The position numbers were made by a program, and so were the translations under genes. Shown piece by piece: positions 39,340 to 50,999 of a DNA stretch of 64,000 nucleotides. This DNA is from Tubiluchus corallicola. Its lineage: Eukaryota > Priapulida > Priapulimorpha > Priapulimorphida > Tubiluchidae. Under the pieces are notes generated by a model. The model saw only the letters and a program-made list of their open reading frames with translations. It was not told the DNA's origin and did not search any database. Location: positions 907,001 to 971,000 of the forward strand of contig JAQGDQ010000015.1 in NCBI GenBank assembly GCA_030141605.1, in the 5' to 3' direction. Numbering within the stretch: the first letter of the stretch is position 1; each line of letters opens with the position of its first letter.

Positions 39340-40640
39340 TAAATTAGATGTAATAGTCACTCCCAAGCACACCATTAATGTGGTAAATAAAGTTGAGATT
39401 TGTTAAATGCAAAGTGTATGACTTTATACATTTGTTGACAATGAGGGTTAACTGCCAATCTGAGGCTAATGACAAATGATCTGCTTGTAATATGAAGACG
39501 TCATCAGCTGTTGCAGTTTGCCTAAACAATTTGGCATCATCTGTATGCAAAGATTACTATATGTGCCAAAACAGTAACAGAGTCATTTATACAAAGCAGT
39601 AATAATATCGACACTAGGATCGTGCCCTGACGAGCTCTGTTCACTGCCCTAGCCCAGGCAGATGATGTGCTATTCAAAACTACTGACTGCCTTCTGTTTG
39701 CTATTAGCCACTGAAGAGTATAAATGTCAAAACCAAGGTGTGGCTCATAAAGATTAACTTAAAATAACAGACTGAGTCAAACACCCTGGCGAATTCAAGG
39801 TATATATATGTATGTATATTATATAGGCGAGGTATATATCTCGGTTTGCCGAACAAAAGTGGGGAAACATTGATCCGAATTTGCCAAATGTCCGTATTTA
39901 CCGATACTAAGCTAATAAAGTAGGCGCTGTGTATTAGAATCATGGTAATGTAGAATTAATCGCCTAATTGTCTCAAAAACATCTAGTACGGGCTGCTCCT
40001 ATGCAAAAGTATATAAAAACTCTTGGCAATTGACTCAAATACAGTATACAAACATGCTGATTAAACCACTCAATCACACTGACATACAAACTACAAGCGT
40101 GTCATTACACACTGTTTGGTTACATAATGTAATGGATGCAAACAAATTGAAGGGCCACCAGCTAGCGGTCAGCTCACTACTGCTGTTCGTAGCATGCAGG
40201 GCTTTTTACGGTCCAGATTTTGTCTGATTTCCATATCTATAAAAGTGAGGTCCGTGTGTGTGTGTATATATATATACACAACCAAGAGGAATTGCCTTGT
40301 TAGAAGATTTCCACCATGTATTTACACGTTGTAAAAGTTGTGTTACAGATGACCACATAGACAAAAATCTATACTGATCAGGTGATATAACATTATGGGT
40401 CAAAAGGAAATCTAGCAAGTGTTGCTTTAGAATCTGCTCTAAAATCTTGGAAACGAACGAGATAAAAGAAAAAGACGATAAGACCTAGGTAAGGACCACA
40501 AACCTTTGCCTTTATGTATTGGGATAATGCTAGCATCCAGCTGGAGGAACGATCCTAGTATCATATGATTCTTGAAAGACAATGGTTAATGGCTAAGCAA
40601 GTTCCTGCGCGTTTTGTAAAAAGTAAGGATGATAGTTACT
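39340..40640 (-). pseudogene. Decayed LINE reverse transcriptase with an internal insertion
   Basis: Minus-strand pieces in several frames give a reverse transcriptase in order. About 40450-40630 reads LAKPLTIVFQESYDTRIVPP and SFISFVSKILEQILKQHL. 40206-40418 reads LLDFLLTHNVISPDQYRFLS. 39760-39820 reads YLEFARVFDSV. About 39560-39700 reads WLIANRRQSVVLNST and ARQGTILVS. 39344-39550 reads DDAKLFRQTATADDVFILQA. Order and motifs match the jockey/CR1-like non-LTR group. Multiple stops and frameshifts make it inactive. Sequence between about 39825 and 40285, including repeat copy B and TA/TG microsatellite tracts, appears to interrupt the palm domain. Confidence 0.8.
39923..40040. repeat. 118 bp dispersed repeat, copy B (TATA-like plus AP-1-like site)
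   Basis: Pairs with 37053-37170. It carries TATATAAAA at about 40010-40018 and TGACTCA at 40031-40037. It lies within the interruption of the LINE relic, so it may be part of a later insertion such as a solo LTR. Confidence 0.45.
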
Positions 40641-41398
40641 GGACTAGGCAATTAATGTGGTCTCAGATGGGCTAAATGTGTTTAACATTCAGTCGAAAAA
40701 TGAATAGGCTGATGGTGTGAGTTCAACAAGGGATTAGAGAAGTCAGGTAAAACGCGGAAACCCATTAAGGCACTATCCTCAGTAGCTAATTATCAAGCCA
40801 ATGAAATTTGATACTTGAAGCAAATCAAACCTGCAACTAAACAAAAAAATATTTGTTTAATTATCTCTATTGACTTCCATAAAGTTATTAACTTTCAAAA
40901 ATTACCCTTATATCAGGACAATCCAATATAATGATAATGTTTTAACTTTAACAATAATACTATAAAAGTCCATGCTGTATTATCTGTTTGTGTTTGCTCG
41001 GCGTGAGTTCCTCGTAAAAGAATGCACTGCCCACATTACTCACGACTATTACCAGCGATTATAATTCCGTCCAGGCAGTTATAATTGTATTGTACACTGT
41101 ACAGCAAACCCTACGGTTACATCAATGAACTAGCCCATTATTATGAGTACTATGTATTTCCTTGGGCTTCACGTACACCAGTCATTCAGTCACAAATTAG
41201 GAAAACAGGACTCAAAACCCGACTTTGCAGCATAACATTAAGTACTATGTATTAATAAAATATTATTAATAATAATTGACACCCTAAATACATGATGTAA
41301 TGGAATATGCTACAAAAGATATTATTCTGCCATATAATATGGTTTAAAACTCAATGAAATTGTTGCTGGCTGTAACAAATTCACTACTATCTGCTGCC

Positions 41399-41401
<3 letters not shown>

Positions 41402-41465
<64 letters not shown>
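41402..41465. repeat. (GA)n microsatellite, about 64 bp
   Basis: Near-perfect GA run with a diverged purine tail to about 41515. Ser/Leu-rich open frames over it are artefacts. Confidence 0.95.
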
Positions 41466-41739
41466 AAGACAGAGAAAGAGGTAAGTGGTAGAGAGAGAGA
41501 GAAACGCGTTCACCTGACTATATGACCATGACTGCATGAGTTATGTTGACATTTCTGGTCTTGAACCTTTCAAGCAAATTAGTTTAAATCAGTGGGTTTC
41601 CAGTTTCCAAATCCTACCAACAGTGTTCCAACTGCAAGACATGTTCTTATGGCAAGTTTGGTGATTATAGCTTCACACATTTTGCAGACAAACATCCAGA
41701 CAGACATAAAGACGCCAGTAAACGCCCTACCCAAATTTG

Positions 41740-41965
41740 TCATCTTTAAGTCCGGGAGCTCGTGAACGATACAGCGGGTGGGTCATACCAAAACTTTAAA
41801 AGTGGTACTTACTGTTGCCCAGCCGGGCGAGTGGGTATTTAGGGTGAAAAAGCGGGGTAATAATAGTCTCTGTTTTGTAGTTTCAGTTTGTTATTTACAG
41901 TTGTCAAGAAAGTTCATACAAAAAGCCCCCTTTAAATAAAGACTATTATTACTATTATTTGATTG
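41740..41965 (+). repeat. Possible SINE with ATT-type tail
   Basis: A GC-richer head (GTTGCCCAGCCGGGCGAGTG at about 41812) is followed by an AT-rich body and a tail AAATAAAGACTATTATTACT. This head-body-tail layout with a short-unit tail resembles a SINE. I could not identify A and B boxes or flanking duplications with confidence. Confidence 0.3.
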
Positions 41966-42807
41966 CTATTATACTCACATACTGACAACAATTGTCATAG
42001 ATGATAATTACTGTCATATTGTAATACACGCATTACTGAACATTACAACTTATGCCAATATTGACATGGTAGCCCTATAAAAGTTATAAATTTACAGGAT
42101 TTACTATTGCATCAAGGTCAGGTTATATCATGTAGTATAGGTGTGGGTATGTGCAAATCCTGCTTTCCACGGCCTATATCCGTTATATCTTTAGAAAACA
42201 GGAATAAGGTTATAGGAAGAACAATGCTATACTGGCACAACATGCCCCGGAAACAAACCAAATTCAGCAACACCGAGGATATAACAGTCTGGCACTAACT
42301 TTGATTCAGTTTAAAATTGCAACATTTTATCTATGGTACGTAAGAGAAAACACTGCGTAGGCGGAAGAGATAGATGCGTGCCTATATTGCAAATGAGTGG
42401 TTAAGACAACACTGTGTATGCACTTCAGCTTTACAGTAGGTATAAGATTGTAGATTGAGCAGTTGTTAAAACGTTTAAAACTGAGAAGGTAGCAAAATCT
42501 ATACTGTCTATAAATGCAATTTGACAAAAGGTAATTAATTTAGTACAGTTTAAATTTTTAGTTTAAGTTTTAAATTTAATTTAGAGTACAAATTTATCTT
42601 AAAGGTTCTTTACTTTTGGTTTGAACATTGTAGTATTTTATATTGTTATACAGTAGTAATACATTTACACTGGCTAACAGGCACAATTGTGGTGACTTGC
42701 CGGTAAAGGCCTCTCAGGTGCAGATGCTTTACTTTAGTATTTTGCTTTTTAAGTGCCATTCAAATGCTTTGGGGTTACTTGTATTTAAGATGCAATCACC
42801 TTACAGA

Positions 42808-43215
42808 ATGAAGCACGTGTATGCATTGGATCTCATTATTCTTGTCTCGACATCTGCTATTCTCACAGTGCTGGGAAAACCATTAGGCGGACAGGCTTCG
42901 TGGGATCTTCATCGTTCTAAAAGCGAAGTGAACCACATGTGTGTTAGAATGTATGAACACAGCTCATATAGAGGACGGCAACGAACCGTGTGTGGCGCTG
43001 AACCCTACATCCCGGCCATAGGCTTCAATGACATGGCTTCGTCTATTAAACTGGACTGTGAAGACTGTTCAGTGATTGTTTGGAAACACGCTTATTATAC
43101 GGGAAAATGTATGGCTTACGGAGGCGACGTCGAGGACTTGGGCAGCATGTGGAACGACGAAATATCTTCGCTGATTGTGGTGCCATACACCAATTTGTTC
43201 TTCAGTGGTTGTTAA
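42808..43215 (+). CDS. Secreted single-domain beta/gamma-crystallin-like calcium-binding protein
   Basis: 135-residue protein. Residues 1-23 (MKHVYALDLIILVSTSAILT..) are a signal-peptide-like hydrophobic leader. Two Greek-key motifs follow: about 45-82 (CVRMYEHSSYRGRQRTVCG .. SIKL) and 87-125 (CSVIVWKHAYYTGKCMAYGG .. SLIVV). Each ends with the family's calcium signature [N/D][N/D]xx[S/T]S: NDMASS at 74-79 and NDEISS at 116-121, both intact. Six cysteines (45, 62, 84, 87, 101, 135) suit an extracellular disulfide-bonded protein. Single-domain calcium-binding members are known from tunicates and sponges; vertebrate lens crystallins have two domains and mostly lost the sites. The Met is chosen because the leader follows it; the frame is open for 55 codons upstream, and TTACAG just before it may be a splice acceptor, so a 5' exon is possible. 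A poly(A)-type AATAAA lies at 43593-43598. Confidence 0.85.
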   Translation: MKHVYALDLIILVSTSAILTVLGKPLGGQASWDLHRSKSEVNHMCVRMYEHSSYRGRQRTVCGAEPYIPAIGFNDMASSIKLDCEDCSVIVWKHAYYTGKCMAYGGDVEDLGSMWNDEISSLIVVPYTNLFFSGC

Positions 43216-46189
43216 GTGAGTTACAACGACGCGGGAGTACAGAATGCGGAGGCAAAATCATTTTTATGACCAAAGTTTTACTGAGCGATGTGAACGTTTT
43301 TTGTCAGTAAACACTGCACAGTAAATGCAAAAAGTACATTGTAGTATAAGTGTAACTTGTTGAAAAACTGCAGGCCTTCACTTCCTATACCACCTGCATG
43401 CCTTCACCTTTACGTACGATAAGTCTACATTTTTTAAGTGTTAGAGTTGCTCATTTCCCCATTTTCAGTTTTAATTTTCACGTACACAGTATAGTGCGAA
43501 AATTAATATTGTCGTTGCATATTTAATGAGAAAATCTCAAAACTGTATTATTAAGTAGCAAATAATGCGAATTAAATTTTTATCAAAATTTTAATAAATG
43601 ATTCAAAGTCTATAAAAATACTGTAAATACTTATTTGTTTATGAAAAACTGCTTTTAAGTGCTCAAATGACAAACGTAGTAAAATGCATTAGCTTGCGGT
43701 GCTCTCCACTGTCCAGACGGCTTGTTAGTCCCTTGAGTAATATACTCCTTCCAGTCATAATTTTTTAAAAATGCACCGGACTTAGTTATTACTTGGGTCA
43801 GGTGTGACTATTTCAATTCTTCCCTTCTGGTCTCATTACATTATTGCCAAGATTTTTTCGTGCCTCATTATGCAGAACCACTGTAAAACCACCTGGAAAG
43901 ATAACCACATTGTCAGCATCCCAACTGACAATGGTCGTTGATCGTTTATTATAGACTTATGGAAAGTGTTTTATAAAAATACAGTAAGACTAAATCCATT
44001 CCGGTTTACTAGTGGAAAAATAACACAGAATCATTCCTCAGTAAGCAACATCCAGTAACTGACGTGTGACGCCAGTCTCTAAAGACCTGTAAGTCTGATA
44101 TATCAAACCGAGCCTAGCAGTCACAGTAACTTCGTCAGGCACAAGCATTTGAGTGATAGATTAAACTTTTTTTTCAAAAACTTTTCTCACAACTGCAAAA
44201 TGCAGCGGAATTTATCCGTACAAGGATTATGACGATACGATGTTACAATATATTCAGCTATCCCGGTTTTTTTACAAATGATAATTTGAATCAACTTCAA
44301 TTATTACTGACATTTAGACAACAAACCGAACCAAATAACGGTTAATAGAATCTGTAGCAACACTGAGTTTCGATAGACTGCTGACTTACGTGGGACTTGC
44401 TATAACTACAGAATTGGGCTTCAAAGCTACCACAAGACAGATTGTAGTGGAAATATAGCATTGATATTTTTACATGGAAATGTACAAAATACACAAAGTC
44501 AAAAGATTGGAATAATATGCTGATAATATAACTAAATTTTGTATGTCATCATGATGTTACAATGTTAAAAAATTTATGGTAACATTTCTTGGTGATTTAA
44601 TAGGCATATTTCAGCATTTTCCATTGTGCTGTTCTTCTGAAACACCCCATATGTGATGACAAGATCAAATGGATGGCTGTTATTAGGCCCTGAGCAAATG
44701 AACACTGTCGTAATTATTCTGCTTATACCAGGCTAGTTCTGACGCAGTCTTGCAGAACGCCAAATTCTTCAGTAATTTGTTGGATGTTTCACTTTTGCTC
44801 AGTCAGGGAAAATTTATTTTAAGACAGCACACCTCACACTTCGATCAAAATATACCTGTGTTCTTAATGATTCAAAACAGTAATATAACAAAATGGCCAT
44901 ACATTATATCAATCTTTCAGTTACTAAGAAAATACGAGGTATCAGATCATTAATTATTATTAATAAACCTCTCATAACTCAGCTGTAATGGTATATGTAA
45001 TGCCAAACTTAACGTTATAAGAATTAACTGATAATTCAAAATATTAATGAGTTATTTTGCATCGTGAACAGTAATTTTCATACTTTTTTGCAAAATTGCC
45101 GTAATTAGTATATAAAAAAGTAACAACAATGGTAAGTCACATATAGAATTATATAGCTGTCTTACAGTTTCGATTTGCAAATTAAAATTTAACCAAATGT
45201 TTGTAACTTAACTTTTTCAACTTTGGTAAACTTATACAGATTACAGAAATCTGCATATAGAATCATTTTAACAGTCCATGTATTAAACTGTAAATGAAAC
45301 ACTCAAAGTTAGTCACATTCACAAGATTAATGAATATAAAAACAATGTATAGTGTAATGGCAGACTTGGTTTTAGCTTATTCTTACACACTGTACTTGAT
45401 TTACTGAGCAGTATAGCTAGATCAGTATAACATTGTAAGATAATATATTGTAATTTACTTCATGATGCAACCTAGAGATGCACACTAGGTTGCATCATGA
45501 AGGATTTCTACAGGCACATGAGGATTTCTACAGACATAGCCAACATGCTGCGGACTCCTGCAGTGATCAGGTTTTGAACATAAATCTATCAGCTACCTAG
45601 TAGGCTATATGCAAAAAGCTTAGTTATAAAAAACAATTTTTTGGCTACTTAGGAAAAATTTCTTTCAATTTAATCTCCTTTCATAACAATTGATGTAACT
45701 GTGTGGTTCATGCATCATATATAATGTACAACAAGCATAGTTAGTCAGTTCTTAAGGAATTCATGTTTTTGTGATGAGAATCCAATGATTTCATACCTAG
45801 CCTTCATTTTGACGTGTTGCGGTGTGCCAGCTGCATAATAATGTGTGCCTGACCCCCAATAATTATTTGCGGTTTCATGTAGATAAGGAACATAATTTTA
45901 TTACAATTCTGTCTTCAGCACACAAATCCTGAACATTAATGTTACATTACAAACTATGTTACTTAAAATTACAAATATACATAGACTTATGTACTAGAAA
46001 TAATAATATTTACATATAGCATACAAAAAATAAAGTGTAATACATACAATTTGCATATACTGGTATATATGCACATGTACAATGTCAAAACACTGGAAAT
46101 AGTAAATACCCAAATGGTATTTAACTAAGTTACTAAATTCCTAACAACTACACTCAACAAAATACCCATGCACTGTCTGCACACAACTT
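43216..46189. other. Intergenic stretch between crystallin and E2F genes
   Basis: AT-rich, no supported gene. It includes the likely 3'UTRs of the two flanking genes, which converge here, and a perfect 18 bp inverted repeat at 45458-45502. The open frame at 44750-44953 shows no recognisable motif. Confidence 0.5.
45458..45502. repeat. Perfect 18 bp inverted repeat with 9 nt loop
   Basis: CTTCATGATGCAACCTAG (45458-45475) and its exact complement CTAGGTTGCATCATGAAG (45485-45502) flank AGATGCACA. A 20 bp direct repeat (AGGATTTCTACAGGCACATG, then AGGATTTCTACAGACATAGC) starts at 45501 on its right side. Confidence 0.9.
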
Positions 46190-47242
46190 TCACATGCCTA
46201 ACATAGGCACATCGAACAAATCAGTCATTCCTTCAGTATCATCCAAATTGAAATAGTAATCTTTATCACTGGGAGGTGGACTGAGTCGCAACAATGGACT
46301 AAACACATCTGACGTCATTAGGTCATCTAAGTACTCCACTTCCATAATTGGATCCTTCACAGAATTGATAAACAATTCTTCGGCTGATGTACTAACAGGC
46401 GATAATTGGTTAGATGAAGATGGTTGTTGCTCTGGCTGCTGCTGTTTCCTTGGAGAGCTCCTAGTAACCATGCGTGGCGGTGTGGAAGTCTCAGTCACTT
46501 CTCGTTTCCCTTTGCCTCTAGGAGACTTTCCTTTTGCTTGTAAGTCAACCCCAATGGATGATTGTAGATTGCCTTTTGAATGTTTTTCCTGAGGAGCTAA
46601 TAATTCTGCAGGTGGTGGAACTTGTACAACTACTGGACTTGAAGAATCCACATCTTTATTAACAAGCAAAACATTGATAGGACCAGATTGGCTTTTGAGG
46701 TGAATTTGGTATTTCTTTAAACCGGGGCCACTATCTTCTGGCACTGGTACTTCTAACTGCGTACCAGATGGTGCCTGAATAGCAAGAAGTGTGTCACCAT
46801 GGAAACAATGGCAGACATCTTCGTGCGTTGCATATGCTAAATTATGATTACTGATATCTTCAGTAACATTGCGTATACTTTGCTGTACCCAAGATTTGTG
46901 CTGATCTAGCTCAGCTTCTATTTTTCTCAGTTCTTCATACTCATGCGTCAGCTGTGCTAATCTTTCAGTTACCTCTCGGGTGTTGCATGCTGGACCACCA
47001 CCTTTCCATTGTATGCTGTTTTTTGACCGTTTTTCGATGAGACCTATTCCTTCTAACACGTTTGTGATATCGTATATTCTACGTTTTTGCCTAACAGCTA
47101 GAGTATCTGCTGCTATTTTCAAGTCTAATACTCCATCTTTTGCTTCTTGCAATAATGATACAAATTTTGTGGTGAGCAAACCTAAGCTCTTTTCATGGCG
47201 ACTTGGAGTGAGAATAAAATCTGGAGTCAGCGGTGTAGCCAT
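46190..47242 (-). CDS. E2F4/5: E2F4/5-type transcription factor, uninterrupted coding region
   Basis: 350-residue E2F. The winged-helix DNA-binding domain spans about 17-81 ([20 protein letters not shown] .. [20 protein letters not shown] .. IQWKG), with the DNA-contact motif RRIYD at 54-58. A heptad-like dimerisation region (about 88-125) and marked box (about 145-195) follow. A Ser/Pro-rich linker leads to the pocket-protein-binding end at about 329-346 ([18 protein letters not shown]), very like vertebrate E2F4 and E2F5. E2F4/5 proteins bind E2F sites with a DP partner and mostly repress cell-cycle genes with p107/p130. There is no N-terminal cyclin A-binding extension as in E2F1-3. The whole coding region is one exon, unlike vertebrate E2F4/5. 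A good acceptor (TTTGTATTTCAG) 24 bases upstream of the ATG marks a 5'UTR intron. Confidence 0.93.
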   Translation of the reverse strand: MATPLTPDFILTPSRHEKSLGLLTTKFVSLLQEAKDGVLDLKIAADTLAVRQKRRIYDITNVLEGIGLIEKRSKNSIQWKGGGPACNTREVTERLAQLTHEYEELRKIEAELDQHKSWVQQSIRNVTEDISNHNLAYATHEDVCHCFHGDTLLAIQAPSGTQLEVPVPEDSGPGLKKYQIHLKSQSGPINVLLVNKDVDSSSPVVVQVPPPAELLAPQEKHSKGNLQSSIGVDLQAKGKSPRGKGKREVTETSTPPRMVTRSSPRKQQQPEQQPSSSNQLSPVSTSAEELFINSVKDPIMEVEYLDDLMTSDVFSPLLRLSPPPSDKDYYFNLDDTEGMTDLFDVPMLGM

Positions 47243-47267
47243 CTTTCAAATTTATGACTAAGCGAAA

Positions 47268-47979
47268 CTGAAATACAAATAAAAATGGCAAAATAGTAGA
47301 TACATAGTACAAAGTACTGGGTATATGTTTTTCATGTATATGAACAAGGATTCAATCATTTTTCTAGATATTCAAAAATTTTGCTTGTCAAAAATACATA
47401 AATGGCAACGAAGAATTAATCTAGATCTATTTATTGATCTAAAATACAAAAAAAAACAAGATGTAAACTATCAGGGCGTCTAGTAAAGTAAGTAACAACT
47501 AAGCCTCATTAATTTTAAATATTTTTGAGGCAACAAAGAATTTATCTAGATCTATCTATCGATTTAAAAAAGGAAAAGGAATAACAAGAAAATACCAGAG
47601 GTAAGTTACAAGAAGGAACCTGATCATTAGTCAATGACAAGATCTTACAAGAATCATACTGGCTAATTGCTTGCTAGCTTACAAAACTTGTCAAGATCAA
47701 ACCACTCGGTACCATGAATTTGTACCTAAAGTAACAGCTATGAACCAGGGGCCACAAACTTCATAAAATATTAAATCAGAAGTTAGATTTGGAATATTAT
47801 TGTTTGTGTAAATATGATCAATTAATGTTCTACTTTTCTACGTTAATTGAGTAGGCATAGTGATTACATGGAAGAAATAATTTGGGAAGATCATTGATAA
47901 GTAATCGGTTATGTATTGCTTCTGTTTCTGTTGAAGAAGTTGAATACTTAAGTCATCAGATTTAAAAAATATAACTTAC
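47268..47979 (-). other. Probable 5'UTR intron of the E2F gene
   Basis: On the minus strand a consensus donor CCGC/GTAAGT lies at 47980/47979 and an acceptor TTTGTATTTCAG ends at 47268. The exon before it, with GC-richer sequence and CGGCGGG at about 48282-48288, would be the non-coding first exon and promoter. Inside are two copies of a 41 bp direct repeat (47403-47443 and 47529-47569). Transcript evidence would be needed to confirm. Confidence 0.5.
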
Positions 47980-48319
47980 GCGGGCAGCTGTAATTCTCGG
48001 AGTATATATATATATTATAGTCCAGGTCTGGCTAGGCTGTCCAGATTTATTTGGCCAGATCCTTTAGCCAATCAACTAGCTTGAGCAGAAACAGAGACGA
48101 AAGCACAACATATCTCAGATACCGAGTTTGCAGTTATCTTGCATTACATACAATATCCAAGCTTTTCATACGTTAATTTTAACGGCCAAAGCTTAAAAAA
48201 CAAATACACGAGTAATCAATCTCAAAAAGCACTTTAGTCATATTATGGCAAGACTGCCTACTTTGAAATTTTAAATTTACCGGCGGGTTTGTCGTGTTGG
48301 CGGCTGCACGATAATTCAG

Positions 48320-48729
48320 TAACCTTAGATATAGGTTATATAACTAAATTACACAATTAACATAATAGGTTAATAACAAATTTTAATAATATAACTCAAA
48401 TAATTATATAATAGGCAAATTATAAACCTTTATACACGTTGATAAAAATAAGATGGGAACAGAATGGTGCATAGTTTATCAATGGCTTGGAGTATGATTA
48501 TTATGTATTATAGAAAATATTTTCAATGATAATTAATTATTATAATTATTAATATAGCGGAAGAGGATCAAACACTTACTTTTTTAACGTCTCCAAAATT
48601 AAAACTTAATAGACTTCGTTATTTAAGTATATGTTATAATCTTAGACTGAGCTTGTTTGAAAATGTATTTAGTTTGCAGGCCACATGGTATTTCATCACT
48701 TGCTTGCTTGCGAAGTCTAAGCGACCTAA
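48320..48729. other. AT-rich intergenic stretch
   Basis: No gene, RNA or transposon end is supported. Composition is very AT-rich, with many ATAATTAT-like tracts. Confidence 0.5.
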
Positions 48730-50990
48730 CACAACATGGTTATTGACGGTCTCTCCTCAACAATTTGCGAAATTGCGGCAGATTTGTTGCGTCAACTGTT
48801 TCACTATTAAGTGAATTCAAAGGGCTCACAACACAAGAAGAGAAGAAATGAGCTCTGATATTAGTGCAAGAGTACCGCACAAATACTTTAGAATTGTGTC
48901 CGCATAAATCACGTAGTGGTCTAGAAAAACATTTATCACTACGCAAAATAGAACTACCACTAATGACTTTAATAAGACTGTTAATAAGGTCTATAGTATC
49001 ACGGCGTTGTTCAAGAGAAGATACAGGGTCAGGCTGAATATCAGAGACCAGACTAATACATCTCCATTGAGTTTTTTCTAAAGCATTTTAAGAGTAACAT
49101 ACTGTGGTGACCAAACAACGCGTGCATATTCCAGTATTGGCCTAACTACAGCTTTATAAAGAGGTACAATAACTTGCACTGATGAAATGCAGCGTTTTAT
49201 CATTCCAATGTGTCTATTGGCCTGAGCAATACTCCAGATTGTTTTGAGACTAATACACATAAATCACGTACAACTGATTTTTCTTCAATAGCACCATCAC
49301 CGAGATAATAAGGTATTGCAGAATTAGGACAAATACGAAGTGCGCTGCATTTACTACGTTTGAGGGACATTAACCAGTTGTCACACCACCGATCAATTTC
49401 AGACAGGTCAGGTTGTAATATCGCTTGGTCAGAGAAATTTCTGATTGGACGGTAAGGTCTTATATCATCCACAAAGAGTGGTATACGTGTGTCAGGGGAT
49501 ACACAATCAGTAACATCATTGATAAAAATAAGAAAACAACAAATAAGAAATAAGACAAAGTCCCTTGAGGAATGCCACTGGTTACATTTCTCATGGAAGT
49601 GGTTACACCATTTAAAACTAATCTTTGCCTTCTATGTGTTAGAAAATGATGAAACCATTATAGTAGTTTCCCTCTTGTACCTGCAAATTCCATTTTCAAC
49701 ATGAGACGACGAAGAGGAACAGAATCAAATGCTTTTCTAAAATCAATATATAGAATATCAATTGATGGAAGAGAAGGGTCATCAAAGAACTTGGACCAGT
49801 CATTTAAGCATTCGAGAAGATTTGTTTTTGTGGAGCATTACAGTAAAGAGCCATGTTGATTATTATTGAATTGGCCAGAAGATAGGAGGAATTTTGGTAT
49901 GTTACCCCATCCCCCGAAAGAGCTTCAAGGCATTTACTGAAAACAGAAAATAAAGAAATATGGTGTAATTCGTCACATGTCAAGTTGGTGCTAGGTTTTT
50001 GGGGGATGGAGTAACATTACAATCTAACCAGTCCTGAGGGACTATATCACACTCCAAGGATTTGCAAAAAAGAAAAAAAGAGGTAATGAGAGTTGTAAGG
50101 CACATGATTTCAATAAAAAACCGTGAACATTATCAGGGCCAACAGCTTTAAAAGGTTTAAATTTGGAAAGTTTATCATAGACATCATTCACAGTAAATGT
50201 ATGAAATGCAATCATTATTCCAAGACAAGGGAGTTGTTAAGGGTCCATTATCAGGTTCATTAGTGAAGAAAGAAGCAGAAGAATCATTAATAGTATTAGC
50301 AACTGTGATAGGATTTGAAATAACATGTTGATGATCATTAATAGTAGTAATACGATTAGGAGGTTTACTATAACGGTAAAAGTCTTTATCACTCTTACTT
50401 AGTTGATTTGCAAGACGCTCTTCATATCGCAAGCAAGCAGAATATAAAGCTGATTTCAATTCCTGCGAGGAGCAAGTATATGCAGCATGAACACTGTTAA
50501 GATTAGAATAGTTCCATTTTGACCATAATTTGTGTTTACGAGATCTTGCTTTAGTAACAATGGGGTCATTTAGCCAAGGGGAAGATATAAGTTTACGCTG
50601 TTTAGCAGAAATTCCTGTTAATGGTACAAATTGGTCAACTGCTTCATTATATGCAGGCAAAAAGTAATTCCAACAAAAAATAATGGCAGAATTGTGAAAC
50701 TGAGCTTTCCAGTCAATGTTTTCAAAAAATTTATTAATGAAGTTAATTTAGAACGATTAAAGTCACGTCAGGGTGTAGTTACAAGTTCTTGGTAATTGTA
50801 CATGTATCAAAACAAATGCTAGTGTTATGATCACTAGTTGAAAGTCCATGCCAAGAAGAGCAATTCGTAATGCGTTCAGGACAATTACTTAAGACTAATT
50901 CTAGGCAACTGTTTGTGCAAGCAGAAAAATGAGCTAACTGATAAAGCAGGTTATCATGTAAAGAATTAATAAACATACACTCAAGATCAT
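48730..50990 (-). pseudogene. Decayed LINE, endonuclease to reverse-transcriptase C-terminus
   Basis: Minus-strand fragments lie in LINE order. 50779-50976 has an endonuclease C-terminus-like piece (LELVLSNCPE, LSTSDHNTSI). 50184-50660 carries the linker (SPWLNDPIVTKARSRKHKLW, LSKSDKDFYRY). About 49560-49600 has NVTSGIPQGTLS of the palm. LFVDDIRPY around 49460-49490 stands for the usual FADD box. 49200-49472 has LQPDLSEIDRWCDNWLMSLK. 49078-49260 has IVPLYKAVVRPILEYARVVW. 48740-48946 is the C-terminal end. Motifs suit the jockey/CR1-like group. Many frameshifts and stops; 5' end and ORF1 absent. Confidence 0.8.
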
Positions 50991-50999
50991 TATGAGGAA

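Larger units (their letters stand above)
40641..42807. other. Intergenic stretch with microsatellite and possible SINE
   Basis: No gene supported. It contains the GA microsatellite at 41402-41465 and a possible SINE at about 41740-41965. The 5' flank of the crystallin gene lies at its right end, where an acceptor-like TTACAG directly precedes the chosen ATG. Confidence 0.5.

Noticed and set aside
41322-41537. Open frame with a long Ser/Leu run on the minus strand
   Set aside because: It is the translation of the (GA)n microsatellite.
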